Positions 8,539 through 17,254 of a stretch of DNA of 64,000 nucleotides are shown here, piece by piece. The stretch comes from Acidimicrobiaceae bacterium. GTDB taxonomy: Bacteria; Actinomycetota; Acidimicrobiia; Acidimicrobiales; Aldehydirespiratoraceae. Made by a program: the position numbers and the translations under genes. The stretch's first letter is position 1; the number at the start of each line of letters is the position of its first letter. Where the stretch lies: positions 1 through 64,000 of the forward strand of contig JAERSO010000129.1 of the NCBI GenBank assembly GCA_016845585.1. The letters run 5' to 3'. The notes under the pieces are model-generated. The model did not search any database and had not been told where the DNA came from. It was given only the letters and a program-made list of their open reading frames with translations.

Positions 8539-9214
8539 AGCCGAACAGCCGCTTCACCACCGCCGTATCACCCCGGCCACCCGCGAGGGTGATCGCTCCT
8601 GAGTCCAGCGCCTCTTTGCCGCTGAGATCACCGCGCCGGACCCACAGCAGGGCGCCGAGTGAGCCGGTGACGCGCGTCGCGGCATTGGTCGCGGCTGGGG
8701 TGGGGGAGACCTCGACGCGCTCGAGTGCCGGCACCCGCCGCCCTGGTGCGGCCTGGGGAACCACTGTGAGACGCGCGAATCCCTCGTCCAGGTCGAAGTC
8801 GATCACGATGCCGCTGTCGGGGAGTTCCTCGACGAGTACGAGGGTGGCGATTGCCTCCGGCAGCATCCCGTCGAGCATCGGCTGAAGGTCGGTCGGCATG
8901 TCGAGGTAGGGGAGTCCGAACCGGCCGACGGCGAGCACGACGGGCCGGAGTTCCTCGCCGCGTTCGGTGAGCGAGTAGAGGGCCCGAGCGTTGGGCTCGC
9001 CGGTGGTCTCGCGGCGAACGAGACCGGCTTCCTCCATCTCGGTCAGGCGCTGGCCGAGGAGATTGGAGGCCATTCCGGGCATGCCGGCCCGGAGGTCGGT
9101 GTGGCGGCGCGGACCCCGCAGCAGATCGCGCACGATCAGCAGCGTCCAGCGCTCACCGATGAGATCGAGGGCACGGCTGGCCGGACAGAATTGTTTGTAG
9201 GAGCGCTTGGGCAT
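8513..9214 (-). CDS. HxlR-family transcriptional regulator with C-terminal SCP2-like domain
   Basis: 233 residues. The first 100 form an HxlR winged helix: CPASRALDLIGERWTLLIVRD, then DLRAGMPGMASNLLGQRL, then EMEEAGLVRR. The rest resembles the sterol-carrier-like ligand domain common behind HxlR heads in actinomycetes. The conserved Cys near position 10 is where redox- or aldehyde-sensing members react, but sensing here is not shown. It is divergent from a two-domain VOC protein with 65 nt between them, so it probably controls that gene and itself. Confidence 0.85.
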   Translation of the reverse strand: MPKRSYKQFCPASRALDLIGERWTLLIVRDLLRGPRRHTDLRAGMPGMASNLLGQRLTEMEEAGLVRRETTGEPNARALYSLTERGEELRPVVLAVGRFGLPYLDMPTDLQPMLDGMLPEAIATLVLVEELPDSGIVIDFDLDEGFARLTVVPQAAPGRRVPALERVEVSPTPAATNAATRVTGSLGALLWVRRGDLSGKEALDSGAITLAGGRGDTAVVKRLFGFSRPARRG

Positions 9215-9247
9215 GGATGCGTGTCCCGACCGAGACGGTCCCGTTGA

Positions 9248-9268
9248 TAGGTTGAAAAAGCGTACCTA
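9248..9268. promoter_or_regulatory. Candidate HxlR operator between regulator and VOC gene
   Basis: An inverted repeat, TAGGT at 9248-9252 and ACCTA at 9264-9268, separated by 11 bp, lies in the short divergent intergenic region. Position and symmetry suit a winged-helix dimer. The arms are only 5 bp. Confidence 0.4.
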
Positions 9269-9279
9269 GCGTCGACGGC

Positions 9280-9945
9280 ATGTCCACACGTGAGTCCCAT
9301 GCCCCCGGAACCCCCTCATGGCTCGACCTCGCCACGACCGACATGGAGGGCGCGAAAGCCTTCTATGGCGCGTTGTTCGGCTGGGAGTTCTTCACCGAAC
9401 CCGACCCCGAAGCCGGCGGCTACACGATGGCGATGCTCGACGGCAAGGCGGCGGCCGCCATGATGCCGCAACCCCAGGACATGATCGACATGGGGATTCC
9501 GCCGTGCTGGAACATCTACGCCACGGTCGAGGACCTCGATGCCACCGTGGCCACGGTCGAGGCCATCGGCAGCGAGGTCGTGAACGAGCCCGGCGCCTTC
9601 ACCTGGGCCGAGCTCCAGACGAACGATCAGGCCGGCGCCGCCGAGTTCTATGGCAAGGTGCTCGGCATCACGTCGGAGGCCATGGACATGGGCGACATGG
9701 GCTCCATGCTCGTCCTCAAGGCCGGCGAGAACGATGTGGCGACCGCGATGGATCTCATGATGGACGGCGTTCCGCCCCACTGGGGTGCCTACTTCGGCGT
9801 CGCCGACACCGACGCCAAGGTCGCCCAGGTCACCGAGTTGGGTGGGTCCGTGCTGGCCCCGCCGATGGACATCCCGCCCGGCCGGATGGCGGTGCTGGCC
9901 GACCCGGCGGGCGCGGTGTTCTCGATCATTGCATTGGCGGGCTAG
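9280..9945 (+). CDS. Two-domain VOC family protein (CFP30B-like)
   Basis: 221 residues with two glyoxalase/bleomycin-resistance modules. The first begins PSWLDLATTDMEGAKAFYGALFGWEF; the second begins FTWAELQTNDQAGAAEFYGKVLG and ends DPAGAVFSIIALAG. This layout is that of the mycobacterial CFP30B group, whose function is not firmly known; members bind small electrophiles or metals. The divergent HxlR gene suggests induction by a reactive compound. The ATG at 9280 is the only start that keeps the first beta strand. Confidence 0.85.
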   Translation: MSTRESHAPGTPSWLDLATTDMEGAKAFYGALFGWEFFTEPDPEAGGYTMAMLDGKAAAAMMPQPQDMIDMGIPPCWNIYATVEDLDATVATVEAIGSEVVNEPGAFTWAELQTNDQAGAAEFYGKVLGITSEAMDMGDMGSMLVLKAGENDVATAMDLMMDGVPPHWGAYFGVADTDAKVAQVTELGGSVLAPPMDIPPGRMAVLADPAGAVFSIIALAG

Positions 9946-9948
9946 CTT
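9943..9948 (+). promoter_or_regulatory. -10 box (TAGCTT) of the first PLP enzyme gene; leaderless
   Basis: TAGCTT is placed exactly 6 nt before the ATG at 9955 and overlaps the TAG stop of the VOC gene. No ribosome binding site is visible. Confidence 0.5.
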
Positions 9949-9954
9949 TACAGA

Positions 9955-11499
9955 ATGTCAAAGGGCTCAATCGACGCTGCCGAAATCGCCCGAGCGCACG
10001 CCTCGCTCGGACTCACCACCGAGGTCGCCGATTCGGCGGTCTATGACCGCACGGTCGATCGCTTCCGTGATCGCGGGATCGCGCTTCCGACCTTCGGCGA
10101 GCTCGCTGATCCATCGACCATTCCCGCGGCCCGACTGGCACCGCTGGCTGGTCTCGATCGCAACGAGCCCGACAGCCGCAACCTGTTCCGCGTGCACTGG
10201 TTCGGTGGCCTCGATGGCAGCGGCCCGCACGACGTGCCCGACTACATCGAGTTGCCGCCGGAGATGACCGGTGTCGAGGCGCGCATCATCCTCGCCTTCG
10301 GCAACCGCTTCCCGATGATCAAGGCGCACAAGGTGCTGGCGGCGTACGCCTGCCTCGTGCCCCGACTCGTCACCGGCCGATTCGACCCGACCGCCCATCG
10401 TGCGGTCTGGCCGTCCACCGGCAACTACGCCCGCGGTGGCATCGCGATCTCCCGGATCATGGATTGCCGCGGCGTCGCCGTGCTCCCCGAAGGAATGAGC
10501 AAGGCCCGCTTCGACTGGTTGGAGCAATGGACCCTCGACCCGGCCAACGACATCATCCGCACGCCGGGCACCGAATCGAACGTCAAGGAGATCTACGACG
10601 CCTGCAACGAGCTGGAGAAGGATCCCGAGATCGAGATCATCAACCAGTTCTCGGAATTCTCGAATCACCTCGGCCACTACGCCGTCACCGGCCCTGCGCT
10701 CGCCCGGGCGTTCGAGCACGCCACGAGCGGCTCGGGCACCGCCAACCTCGCCGCCTACGTGTCCGCCAGCGGTTCTGCCGGCACGCTCGGCGCCGGCGAC
10801 TACCTCAAGGACCACTACGGTTCCCGCATCGTGGCCGTCGAGGCTCTCGAATGCCCCACGCTCCTGGAGAACGGGTTCGGTGATCACAACATCCAGGGCA
10901 TCGGCGACAAGCATGTCCCGCTGATCCACAACGTCATGAACACCGATGACGTCGTGGCGGTGAGCGATCGCTCCACCGACGCCATGGATGCTCTGTTCAA
11001 CACGCCGGCCGGCAAGGCCCATCTCGTCGATCGAGTGGGTCTCGACCCAGCCTTCGTCGAGGCGCTCCAGCACATGGGCTACTCGTCGAGCTGCAACGCG
11101 CTCGCTGCCATCAAGATCGCCAAGGAGCGCGGGCTCGGGCGCGACGACGTCATCGTCACCGTCGCCACCGACGGCTCCGAGCTCTACGACGCCGAGCGCG
11201 CCGAATACCTCGCATCGCACCATCCGGGCGGTTACGACGCCGTGGCCGCAGCCGCCGACTTCGGTCGTGAGCTCGAGGCCGGCGACACCGCCCAGCATCT
11301 GGAGCTCACCGAGCAGGAACGCCGTCGGGTCTTCAACCTCGGCTACTTCACCTGGGTCGAGCAGCAGGGCACCGACTTCGCCGACTTCACTGCTCGCGGC
11401 GACCAGCGATTCTGGGACGGCATGCGTCACTTCGTGGCCGAGTGGGACGAGCAGATTGCCGAGTTCAACGCCCGCACGGGCACCCGCGACGACGACTGA
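9955..11499 (+). CDS. PLP-dependent enzyme, cysteine synthase/threonine dehydratase fold (type II)
   Basis: 514 residues. Fold-type II PLP signatures are a lysine in NRFPMIKAHKVLAAY (Lys123 the likely Schiff base), the cofactor loop STGNYARGG (about 154) and a phosphate cradle SASGSAGTLGAGDYL. It is longer than cysteine synthase (about 310 residues), with an N-terminal extension of about 100 residues and a C-terminal tail rich in acidic residues. The reaction is a beta-elimination or replacement on an amino acid; the substrate is unknown. The next gene, 3 nt downstream, is a second type II enzyme, then a major facilitator. This suggests a dedicated amino-acid pathway with export or uptake. 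Confidence 0.75.
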   Translation: MSKGSIDAAEIARAHASLGLTTEVADSAVYDRTVDRFRDRGIALPTFGELADPSTIPAARLAPLAGLDRNEPDSRNLFRVHWFGGLDGSGPHDVPDYIELPPEMTGVEARIILAFGNRFPMIKAHKVLAAYACLVPRLVTGRFDPTAHRAVWPSTGNYARGGIAISRIMDCRGVAVLPEGMSKARFDWLEQWTLDPANDIIRTPGTESNVKEIYDACNELEKDPEIEIINQFSEFSNHLGHYAVTGPALARAFEHATSGSGTANLAAYVSASGSAGTLGAGDYLKDHYGSRIVAVEALECPTLLENGFGDHNIQGIGDKHVPLIHNVMNTDDVVAVSDRSTDAMDALFNTPAGKAHLVDRVGLDPAFVEALQHMGYSSSCNALAAIKIAKERGLGRDDVIVTVATDGSELYDAERAEYLASHHPGGYDAVAAAADFGRELEAGDTAQHLELTEQERRRVFNLGYFTWVEQQGTDFADFTARGDQRFWDGMRHFVAEWDEQIAEFNARTGTRDDD

Positions 11500-11502
11500 C
11501 CC

Positions 11503-12756
11503 GTGGCCGTCTCCACCTTCGAGCAACACCTCGATCGGCTCGACGTGTCGCGTCTCGTCGACGACGGCACGATCTCACGCGACGAGCTGGTTGGTGTGAT
11601 CCGACGACTCGACGCCGCTGTTGCCGCGATCGACGGACACGGGTTCGAGCCGACCCCGTTCGAGCCGCAACCGCGGCTGCGCGAGGCGGTCGGGCTGCCC
11701 GACGGCGTCCAGCTGTGGGTCAAGAACGAGACCGGCAATGTGTCGGGCAGTCACAAGGCCCGTCACCTGTTCGGTGTCGCCATCGGCGAGACCGTTTCCC
11801 CGTCGGGGGATGGGGCATGGGCGATCGCCTCGTGCGGCAACGCCGCGCTCGGTGCATCGGTCGTGGCCGCTGCAGTCGGGCACGAGCTCGAGGTCTTCGT
11901 CCCGACATGGGCCAACGACGCGGTGGTCGAACACATGGAAGGGCTCGGTGCCGCGGTGGTGCGAACCGACCGTGAGCCCGGCGTCCTGGGCGACCCGGCA
12001 CACCACGCGATGGTGGCGGCCGTCGCCACTGGGGCCACCGCCTTCTCCTGCCAGGGCACCGAAACGCCGGCTGCGATCGATGGTGGACGCACCATCGCGT
12101 ACGAGATGGTCGACACACTCGCCGACCATGATCTGCCAGGTGCCCCTCGACTCGACCGCCTGTTCATCCAGGTCGGTGGCGGCGCCCTCGGCACGGCGGT
12201 GGTGACCGGGTTGGCCCGAACGGAGCTCGACGCGTTGCCGGTTGTCCACGCGGTCCAACCGGTCGGCAATCATCCGCTCGTTCGAGCATGGGACATCCTG
12301 GTCGCCCAGCTGATCGGTGCACCCGTCGAGCCTTCGGTTGCCGGACGGTTGGCCGCGGCGAAGGAACTCGGCCGGCTCGACGATCCGGCGATTCGTGAAG
12401 CTCTCACTCGCCTCGCGGCCGATCCGTCGGCCTACATGCGGGCCTGGGACGACGAACCAACGTCCTACGCCACCGGCATCCTCGACGACATCACCTACGA
12501 CTGGATGCAGCTGATCGAGGCGATGCTGCGCACGAGCGGTTGTCCGATCGTGGCGACGGAGGGCGCGCTTCGCGAGGCGCATCGTGTTGCTCACGAGAAC
12601 ACCGATATCCCGGTGTGTCCCACCGGCTCCGCCGGGCTCGGCGGCTTGATCACGCTTCGGGCGTCGGCACCGGCCGCAATTGTCGACGGCGAACGGATCG
12701 CCGTACTGTTCACCGGCCGGATGCGACCAGGCGATCCGGATCCCCTCGTGAACTGA
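11503..12756 (+). CDS. Second PLP fold-type II lyase (threonine synthase/dehydratase-like)
   Basis: 417 residues. Schiff-base Lys85 sits in ETGNVSGSHKARHLFG. The cofactor loop is ASCGNAALG and the glycine-rich phosphate site is QVGGGALGT. The C-terminus has CPTGSAGLGGL. It resembles threonine synthase and 2,3-diaminopropionate ammonia-lyase relatives but has no diagnostic motif for either. The GTG start follows the previous stop by 3 nt, so the two PLP enzymes are co-translated. They are not paralogues close enough to be a recent duplication; the motifs differ throughout. Confidence 0.75.
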   Translation: MAVSTFEQHLDRLDVSRLVDDGTISRDELVGVIRRLDAAVAAIDGHGFEPTPFEPQPRLREAVGLPDGVQLWVKNETGNVSGSHKARHLFGVAIGETVSPSGDGAWAIASCGNAALGASVVAAAVGHELEVFVPTWANDAVVEHMEGLGAAVVRTDREPGVLGDPAHHAMVAAVATGATAFSCQGTETPAAIDGGRTIAYEMVDTLADHDLPGAPRLDRLFIQVGGGALGTAVVTGLARTELDALPVVHAVQPVGNHPLVRAWDILVAQLIGAPVEPSVAGRLAAAKELGRLDDPAIREALTRLAADPSAYMRAWDDEPTSYATGILDDITYDWMQLIEAMLRTSGCPIVATEGALREAHRVAHENTDIPVCPTGSAGLGGLITLRASAPAAIVDGERIAVLFTGRMRPGDPDPLVN

Positions 12757-12763
12757 ACGCTGC

Positions 12764-13939
12764 ATGTCCGATCACCTCCGAGAACGGCGCGTCCTCTCGT
12801 TGGCGATCGTCATGTCCTCGGCCGCGGTCGCCCAGGCATTCGGCCGATTCACGTGGGGTGTGGTCCTGCCCGATGCCCGTGACGATGTCCTGGACGGATC
12901 GAACACGCTGGCAGGACTCTTCGGATCGATCAACGTCGGGGCGTATCTCCTCGGCACGATCCTGGTGGCCTGGCTGTCGTCGCGACTCACCCTGGTCTGG
13001 TTGGTGCGAGTGGGTCTGATGCTGTCCACCACGGGACTTGCGTTGGCCTCGTTCGCGCCGGCTCCCTGGGTGCTCGGGGTGTCGCTGTTCATCATGGGCC
13101 TTGGTGGCGCCGTGATCTGGGTACCGGCGCCGGGCATCGCCGTTCGGTACTTCCCGGCGTCACGCCGGGGTCTGGCCTCGGGCATCGTCGGAGCCGGCAT
13201 CGGGGTCGGCATCGTGTTCGCCGGTCGCCTCGGGGGCTGGGTCGACGACGGCTCCGACGGCGCCTGGCAACGGGTCTATCGGATCGAGCTGGCACTCGCG
13301 ATCATCGTCTTGTTCCTCGTGTTCACCGTCCTCAAGTCCCGCGGCGAGCGGCCGGCGGTGGCGGGTGGCTTCGGAGGTTTCGGTGCGCTTCGAACGGTCG
13401 CCGCATGGAAGCCGATGACCTTGGCCTACACCGCCTACGGATTCAGCTACATCCTGATCATCTCGTTCCTGGTCGCTCGCCTCGAGGACGACAGCGGCTA
13501 CAGCGAGGAGCGAGCGGCCTTCGTCTTCTCGGTGGTCGGTCTGGCGATCATCGTGGGTGGCCTCACCGTGGTGCCGATGTCGGATCGGATCGGTCGCCGT
13601 CTCACCCTCGTGATCGCGTTTGCCTCGTGGGCCGTCGCCTCGGTCCTGATCCTGACCGGAGTCACCGTTCTGGTCTTCGTCGCCGCCGGACTGATCGGCC
13701 TGATGTTCAGCGGCATTCCGGGGACCATCGTGGCGCACATCATGTCCCACACCGACGAGTCGACCTATGGACCAGCCTTCAGTGCGATGACCCTGGCGTT
13801 CGGCTTGGCCCAGGCCATCTCGCCCCAGATCGGTGGAGCGATCGCGGACTGGCGGGGCTCGTTCACGGCGGTCTTCGTTCTGGCTGCAGTCGTGGCCGGA
13901 TTGGGCGCGGTGGCGTCAGCGAAGATCTCCGCCCGCTGA
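12764..13939 (+). CDS. Major facilitator transporter (YbfB/YjiJ-like, 12 TM)
   Basis: 391 residues, about twelve hydrophobic helices with the short central loop typical of MFS. The N-terminus FGRFTWGVVLPDARDDV resembles the YbfB/YjiJ family. The cytoplasmic loop SDRIGRRLTL lies between helices 8 and 9, in place of the stricter A-type motif. It follows the two PLP enzymes by 7 nt and is probably the permease of that operon. Cargo unknown. The 3' end overlaps the convergent helicase-nuclease gene by 24 nt. Confidence 0.85.
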   Translation: MSDHLRERRVLSLAIVMSSAAVAQAFGRFTWGVVLPDARDDVLDGSNTLAGLFGSINVGAYLLGTILVAWLSSRLTLVWLVRVGLMLSTTGLALASFAPAPWVLGVSLFIMGLGGAVIWVPAPGIAVRYFPASRRGLASGIVGAGIGVGIVFAGRLGGWVDDGSDGAWQRVYRIELALAIIVLFLVFTVLKSRGERPAVAGGFGGFGALRTVAAWKPMTLAYTAYGFSYILIISFLVARLEDDSGYSEERAAFVFSVVGLAIIVGGLTVVPMSDRIGRRLTLVIAFASWAVASVLILTGVTVLVFVAAGLIGLMFSGIPGTIVAHIMSHTDESTYGPAFSAMTLAFGLAQAISPQIGGAIADWRGSFTAVFVLAAVVAGLGAVASAKISAR

Positions 13940-16900
13940 GAGCTCGGCCAGGTCGGCGGCTCGTCTCACGACCTCGTCCATCGCGGCCGGAAGGTCGGGG
14001 AGGTCGACCTCGGTCGCTCCATCTTCCCGCAGGAAGACGAATGTCATCCGCGAGATCTTCTCGCCCGTGGCGGCGGCGAGCGCGGCGGCGTAGGACGCAC
14101 CCTGCAATCGGTAGCGCGCGACTTTGGCGTCGAGTTCGTCGGGGGAGCCGACCTGATCGGTCTTCCAATCCACGACGACGAGTCCGTCCGGGGTGCGGTA
14201 GAGCAGGTCGATGTAGCCCTCGACCAGACGATCGCCGACGGGTGCGGCAACCCAGAGCTCGCGCCAGTGCTGGCCACCGGCCGCGGTGCGTGCCGCTTCG
14301 GTCATCAACCCGGCCTGCGCCAAACGGGCAACGACCTTCTCCTGCTTGGTGACTCCCTCGGCCGCGCTCTGGGCGGCGGCCGCGTCGGCGAGACCCTCGC
14401 CCGTGGCGAGGTCGATCACCTGCATCACGCCATGCACAGCGCGGCCGACCGCAGTGCCGTAGCGACCCTTCTGCCACGGTGGGAGATCGAGGTCCCGGGT
14501 GCGCTTGTCGAGACCCGGATCAGCGGCGGCGGACGCCTCGGCGGCGAGCGTCGTGGCGGCCACGACCGTGCGAGTCGAGGCCGCGGTGACCACCCGTTGG
14601 CGTTCGGCGGCCCATTCATCCCGGTCAGGGACCGGGACACGGGACGGCACGACCACTTTCCCGGACGCCGCGGGTGTCGGATCGTGCGCCGCGGCCGCTG
14701 CTCGCGCCATGGCGGGCTCGGCGAGCACTGAGGCACTGGTACGGACCTTACGATCCTCGCGGTGCAGGGAGACCACGAGGTGATCTCGGGCTCGGGTGGC
14801 GGCGACATAGAGCAGGCGAAGGCGCTCGTGTTCGTCCATCTGATCGTCGATCGGCTGCCAGGCGTCGTATCCCTCCGACGCGATACGGCTCGAGACCTTG
14901 AGCAGGACGTCGCCGCCCGGGGGAAAGACCACGGTCGGACCTCTCGAGGGCTGCTGGAAGCGGGTGGTCATGCCCGACAGCACCGTGATGGGGAACTCGA
15001 GGCCCTTGGCACCGTGAATCGTCATGATGCGGACCGAGTCGTCGTCGGTTTCGGGCAACACGGTCTCCGACACGCGGGCATTGTCCGCCCCTTGGAGGCG
15101 AGCCCATTCGAGGTAGGCCCGCAAGTCGGTGCCGCCGGCATCGACCCATGCTCGCGCCTGGTCGAGGACGAAGCGGAGGCGGCGCCACACGTCTCGGGGG
15201 GCTCCGGTGGCGATGGCGGTCTCGAGCACCGCCCGCTCGCGGATCACGCGATCGAGCAGCTCCGCCGGGGTCGACCACAGCCGCTGCTCGTGAAGGTGGG
15301 CGAGATGGCGGAGGCCGTCGGCGACCGGATGGTCATCTGCTTCTTCGGGCAGATCGGCGCGCAGCGAGAACGTGCCGCGCAGGCCGAGCCGCCAGTGGAC
15401 GAGGTCGTCGTCGCCGCACCCGTAGACGAAGCTGCGCAGGGCAGCAACCGTGGCCAACTCGTCGGTCGGGTCGGCCACCGCCCGCAGGGCGAGCATCAGC
15501 TCCCGTACTTCGCGTGAGGCATAGACGAGGGACGAGGTCTCGGCCCGGTGGGGAATGGCGACGAGGTCGAGAGCTCGCTCCAGTGCCGGGAGGCTCGTGC
15601 GGGCGGGGAGCAGGATGCACACGTCGCTCGGGCGCGCCGGGCGCCATCCACCCTCACCATCCTCGACTGACCAGGGTGTGTCGCCTCGCACCGCCTCGGC
15701 CACGGCGAGGGCCACCGAACGTGCTTCGACTGCCCGTAGGGCCTCGGCGTCGAGGCGCTCGGGGATCGGATCGGCGCCGAGGAGAGCGACCGACGGGCCG
15801 CTCGGCGCGGCGTCGGCGCGATGTGCGGACAACGCGACATACGCCGGCTGACTCCCATCCGCCGCAGTGATCAGGGATGAGAAGATGTCGTTGATGAAGT
15901 CGATGATCGGTGCGGTCGTGCGGAAGTTGACGGTCAGGTCGGCACGATCGTCCACCCGATCGCGGGCGTCCAGGTACACGCCGATGTCGGCCCGCCGAAA
16001 GCGGTAGATCGACTGTTTCGGGTCGCCGACGAGGAACAACCGTCCCGGCTCGACCTCGATCTCGTTCCACGGCCGCCCGGCAAGCGACGGACTATTCTCA
16101 GCCGCTGCGATCAGCACGGCCAGCTCGATCTGAATGGGGTCGGTGTCCTGGAACTCGTCGAGCAGGAGTCGGCGGTATCGAGCACGCAGCGAGGCGCGGA
16201 CGACCTCTCCATGGTCGGTGCTGCGCAGGAGACGGCGGGCCCGCACGAGAAGATCGTGGAACTCGAGACGCCCGGAGGCCCGGCGTTCCTCGGCGGCATC
16301 GAGGACGAATCGACCGATCCGGGCGCCGATGTGATGAAGGGCCGCGGTGGTGACCTGCGTGGTGGCCTGGTCGCATTCTGCGCCGAGTCCCCGTATCGAT
16401 CGCCGCACGTCGCCGACATCGATCGTCCAGTTGGCGGCTTTGCCCTTGTTGCCCGGCTTCAGCGTTCGAGTCGCCTTGGGGCCCTCGCCCATGTCGGCCA
16501 CGATGGCCAACGCGTCGATCTCGTCGAAGGCATCGAGAAGGGCGGCCTTGTTGTCTTCGAGGCGGTGGAAGAAGGGGAGGAGGGCATCGTCAGCGAAACA
16601 TCGCTCCCGGAGCGCGAGCACTTGGTCGAACCGGGCGACGAGTCCGTCCACGTCGAACGGCGGGGGTTCGGGCGGCGTCAGATCCAGGCGTTCCTCGATG
16701 AGGTCCCAGTTCGCGGCCATCTGCAGGGCCACGGCTCGCAGGGCGTCGAGTCGTACCCCTCCCGCTTCGAGAATCAGCAATGAACGCCCGACGGTGACGT
16801 CGTCGAGGAATTCGTCCAGAAACGCCCGCCACCGCAGCTCGAATTCGACCTGGGATCCGATCTCGTCGAGCACTTCCACGCCCGGAGGCAGGCCGGCTTC

Positions 16901-17254
16901 CACCGGGTGCTCGCCGAGGATCCGCTGAGCGAAGGCATGGAGGGTTCCGACGGCGGCTCCGTCGAGTTGCTGGACCGCGTCGCGAGCGGCGGAGGCGAAG
17001 AGGTCGCCGACGGCGATGCGGTCCTCGAAGCGTTGACGGATTCGGTCGCGCAACTCCGCGGCCGCCTTCTCGGTGAACGTGATCGCGGCGATCGACTCCA
17101 TCGCCACGCCGTCGTCGAGGACGAGTGCCTCGATCCGGTCGACGAGGGCCCGGGTCTTTCCGGAGCCGGCGCCCGCTTCGACGAACAGGGTGAGGTCGCG
17201 CCGTTCCCGGACCAGGCGCCGCTGGTCTTCATCGACCGGAAGCACCTCAGCCAT
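13916..17254 (-). CDS. UvrD-type helicase-nuclease, AddA/AdnB-like subunit
   Basis: 1112 residues. Helicase motifs: AGAGSGKTRALVDR (Walker A, 27-34), LLLDEFQDTDPIQ, VGDPKQSIYRFRRAD, TIHGAKGLEFPITVLSG and LYVAATRARDHL. The C-terminal RecB-type nuclease shows Asp1016, Asp1029 and Lys1031 (VVVDWKTD) and the distal YRLQ motif, so both activities look intact. With its partner it should process double-strand breaks for RecA loading. The start ATG at 17254 overlaps the stop of the upstream subunit by 8 nt; the open frame continues upstream only as a shadow of that gene. Confidence 0.87.
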   Translation of the reverse strand: MAEVLPVDEDQRRLVRERRDLTLFVEAGAGSGKTRALVDRIEALVLDDGVAMESIAAITFTEKAAAELRDRIRQRFEDRIAVGDLFASAARDAVQQLDGAAVGTLHAFAQRILGEHPVEAGLPPGVEVLDEIGSQVEFELRWRAFLDEFLDDVTVGRSLLILEAGGVRLDALRAVALQMAANWDLIEERLDLTPPEPPPFDVDGLVARFDQVLALRERCFADDALLPFFHRLEDNKAALLDAFDEIDALAIVADMGEGPKATRTLKPGNKGKAANWTIDVGDVRRSIRGLGAECDQATTQVTTAALHHIGARIGRFVLDAAEERRASGRLEFHDLLVRARRLLRSTDHGEVVRASLRARYRRLLLDEFQDTDPIQIELAVLIAAAENSPSLAGRPWNEIEVEPGRLFLVGDPKQSIYRFRRADIGVYLDARDRVDDRADLTVNFRTTAPIIDFINDIFSSLITAADGSQPAYVALSAHRADAAPSGPSVALLGADPIPERLDAEALRAVEARSVALAVAEAVRGDTPWSVEDGEGGWRPARPSDVCILLPARTSLPALERALDLVAIPHRAETSSLVYASREVRELMLALRAVADPTDELATVAALRSFVYGCGDDDLVHWRLGLRGTFSLRADLPEEADDHPVADGLRHLAHLHEQRLWSTPAELLDRVIRERAVLETAIATGAPRDVWRRLRFVLDQARAWVDAGGTDLRAYLEWARLQGADNARVSETVLPETDDDSVRIMTIHGAKGLEFPITVLSGMTTRFQQPSRGPTVVFPPGGDVLLKVSSRIASEGYDAWQPIDDQMDEHERLRLLYVAATRARDHLVVSLHREDRKVRTSASVLAEPAMARAAAAAHDPTPAASGKVVVPSRVPVPDRDEWAAERQRVVTAASTRTVVAATTLAAEASAAADPGLDKRTRDLDLPPWQKGRYGTAVGRAVHGVMQVIDLATGEGLADAAAAQSAAEGVTKQEKVVARLAQAGLMTEAARTAAGGQHWRELWVAAPVGDRLVEGYIDLLYRTPDGLVVVDWKTDQVGSPDELDAKVARYRLQGASYAAALAAATGEKISRMTFVFLREDGATEVDLPDLPAAMDEVVRRAADLAELSAGGDLR

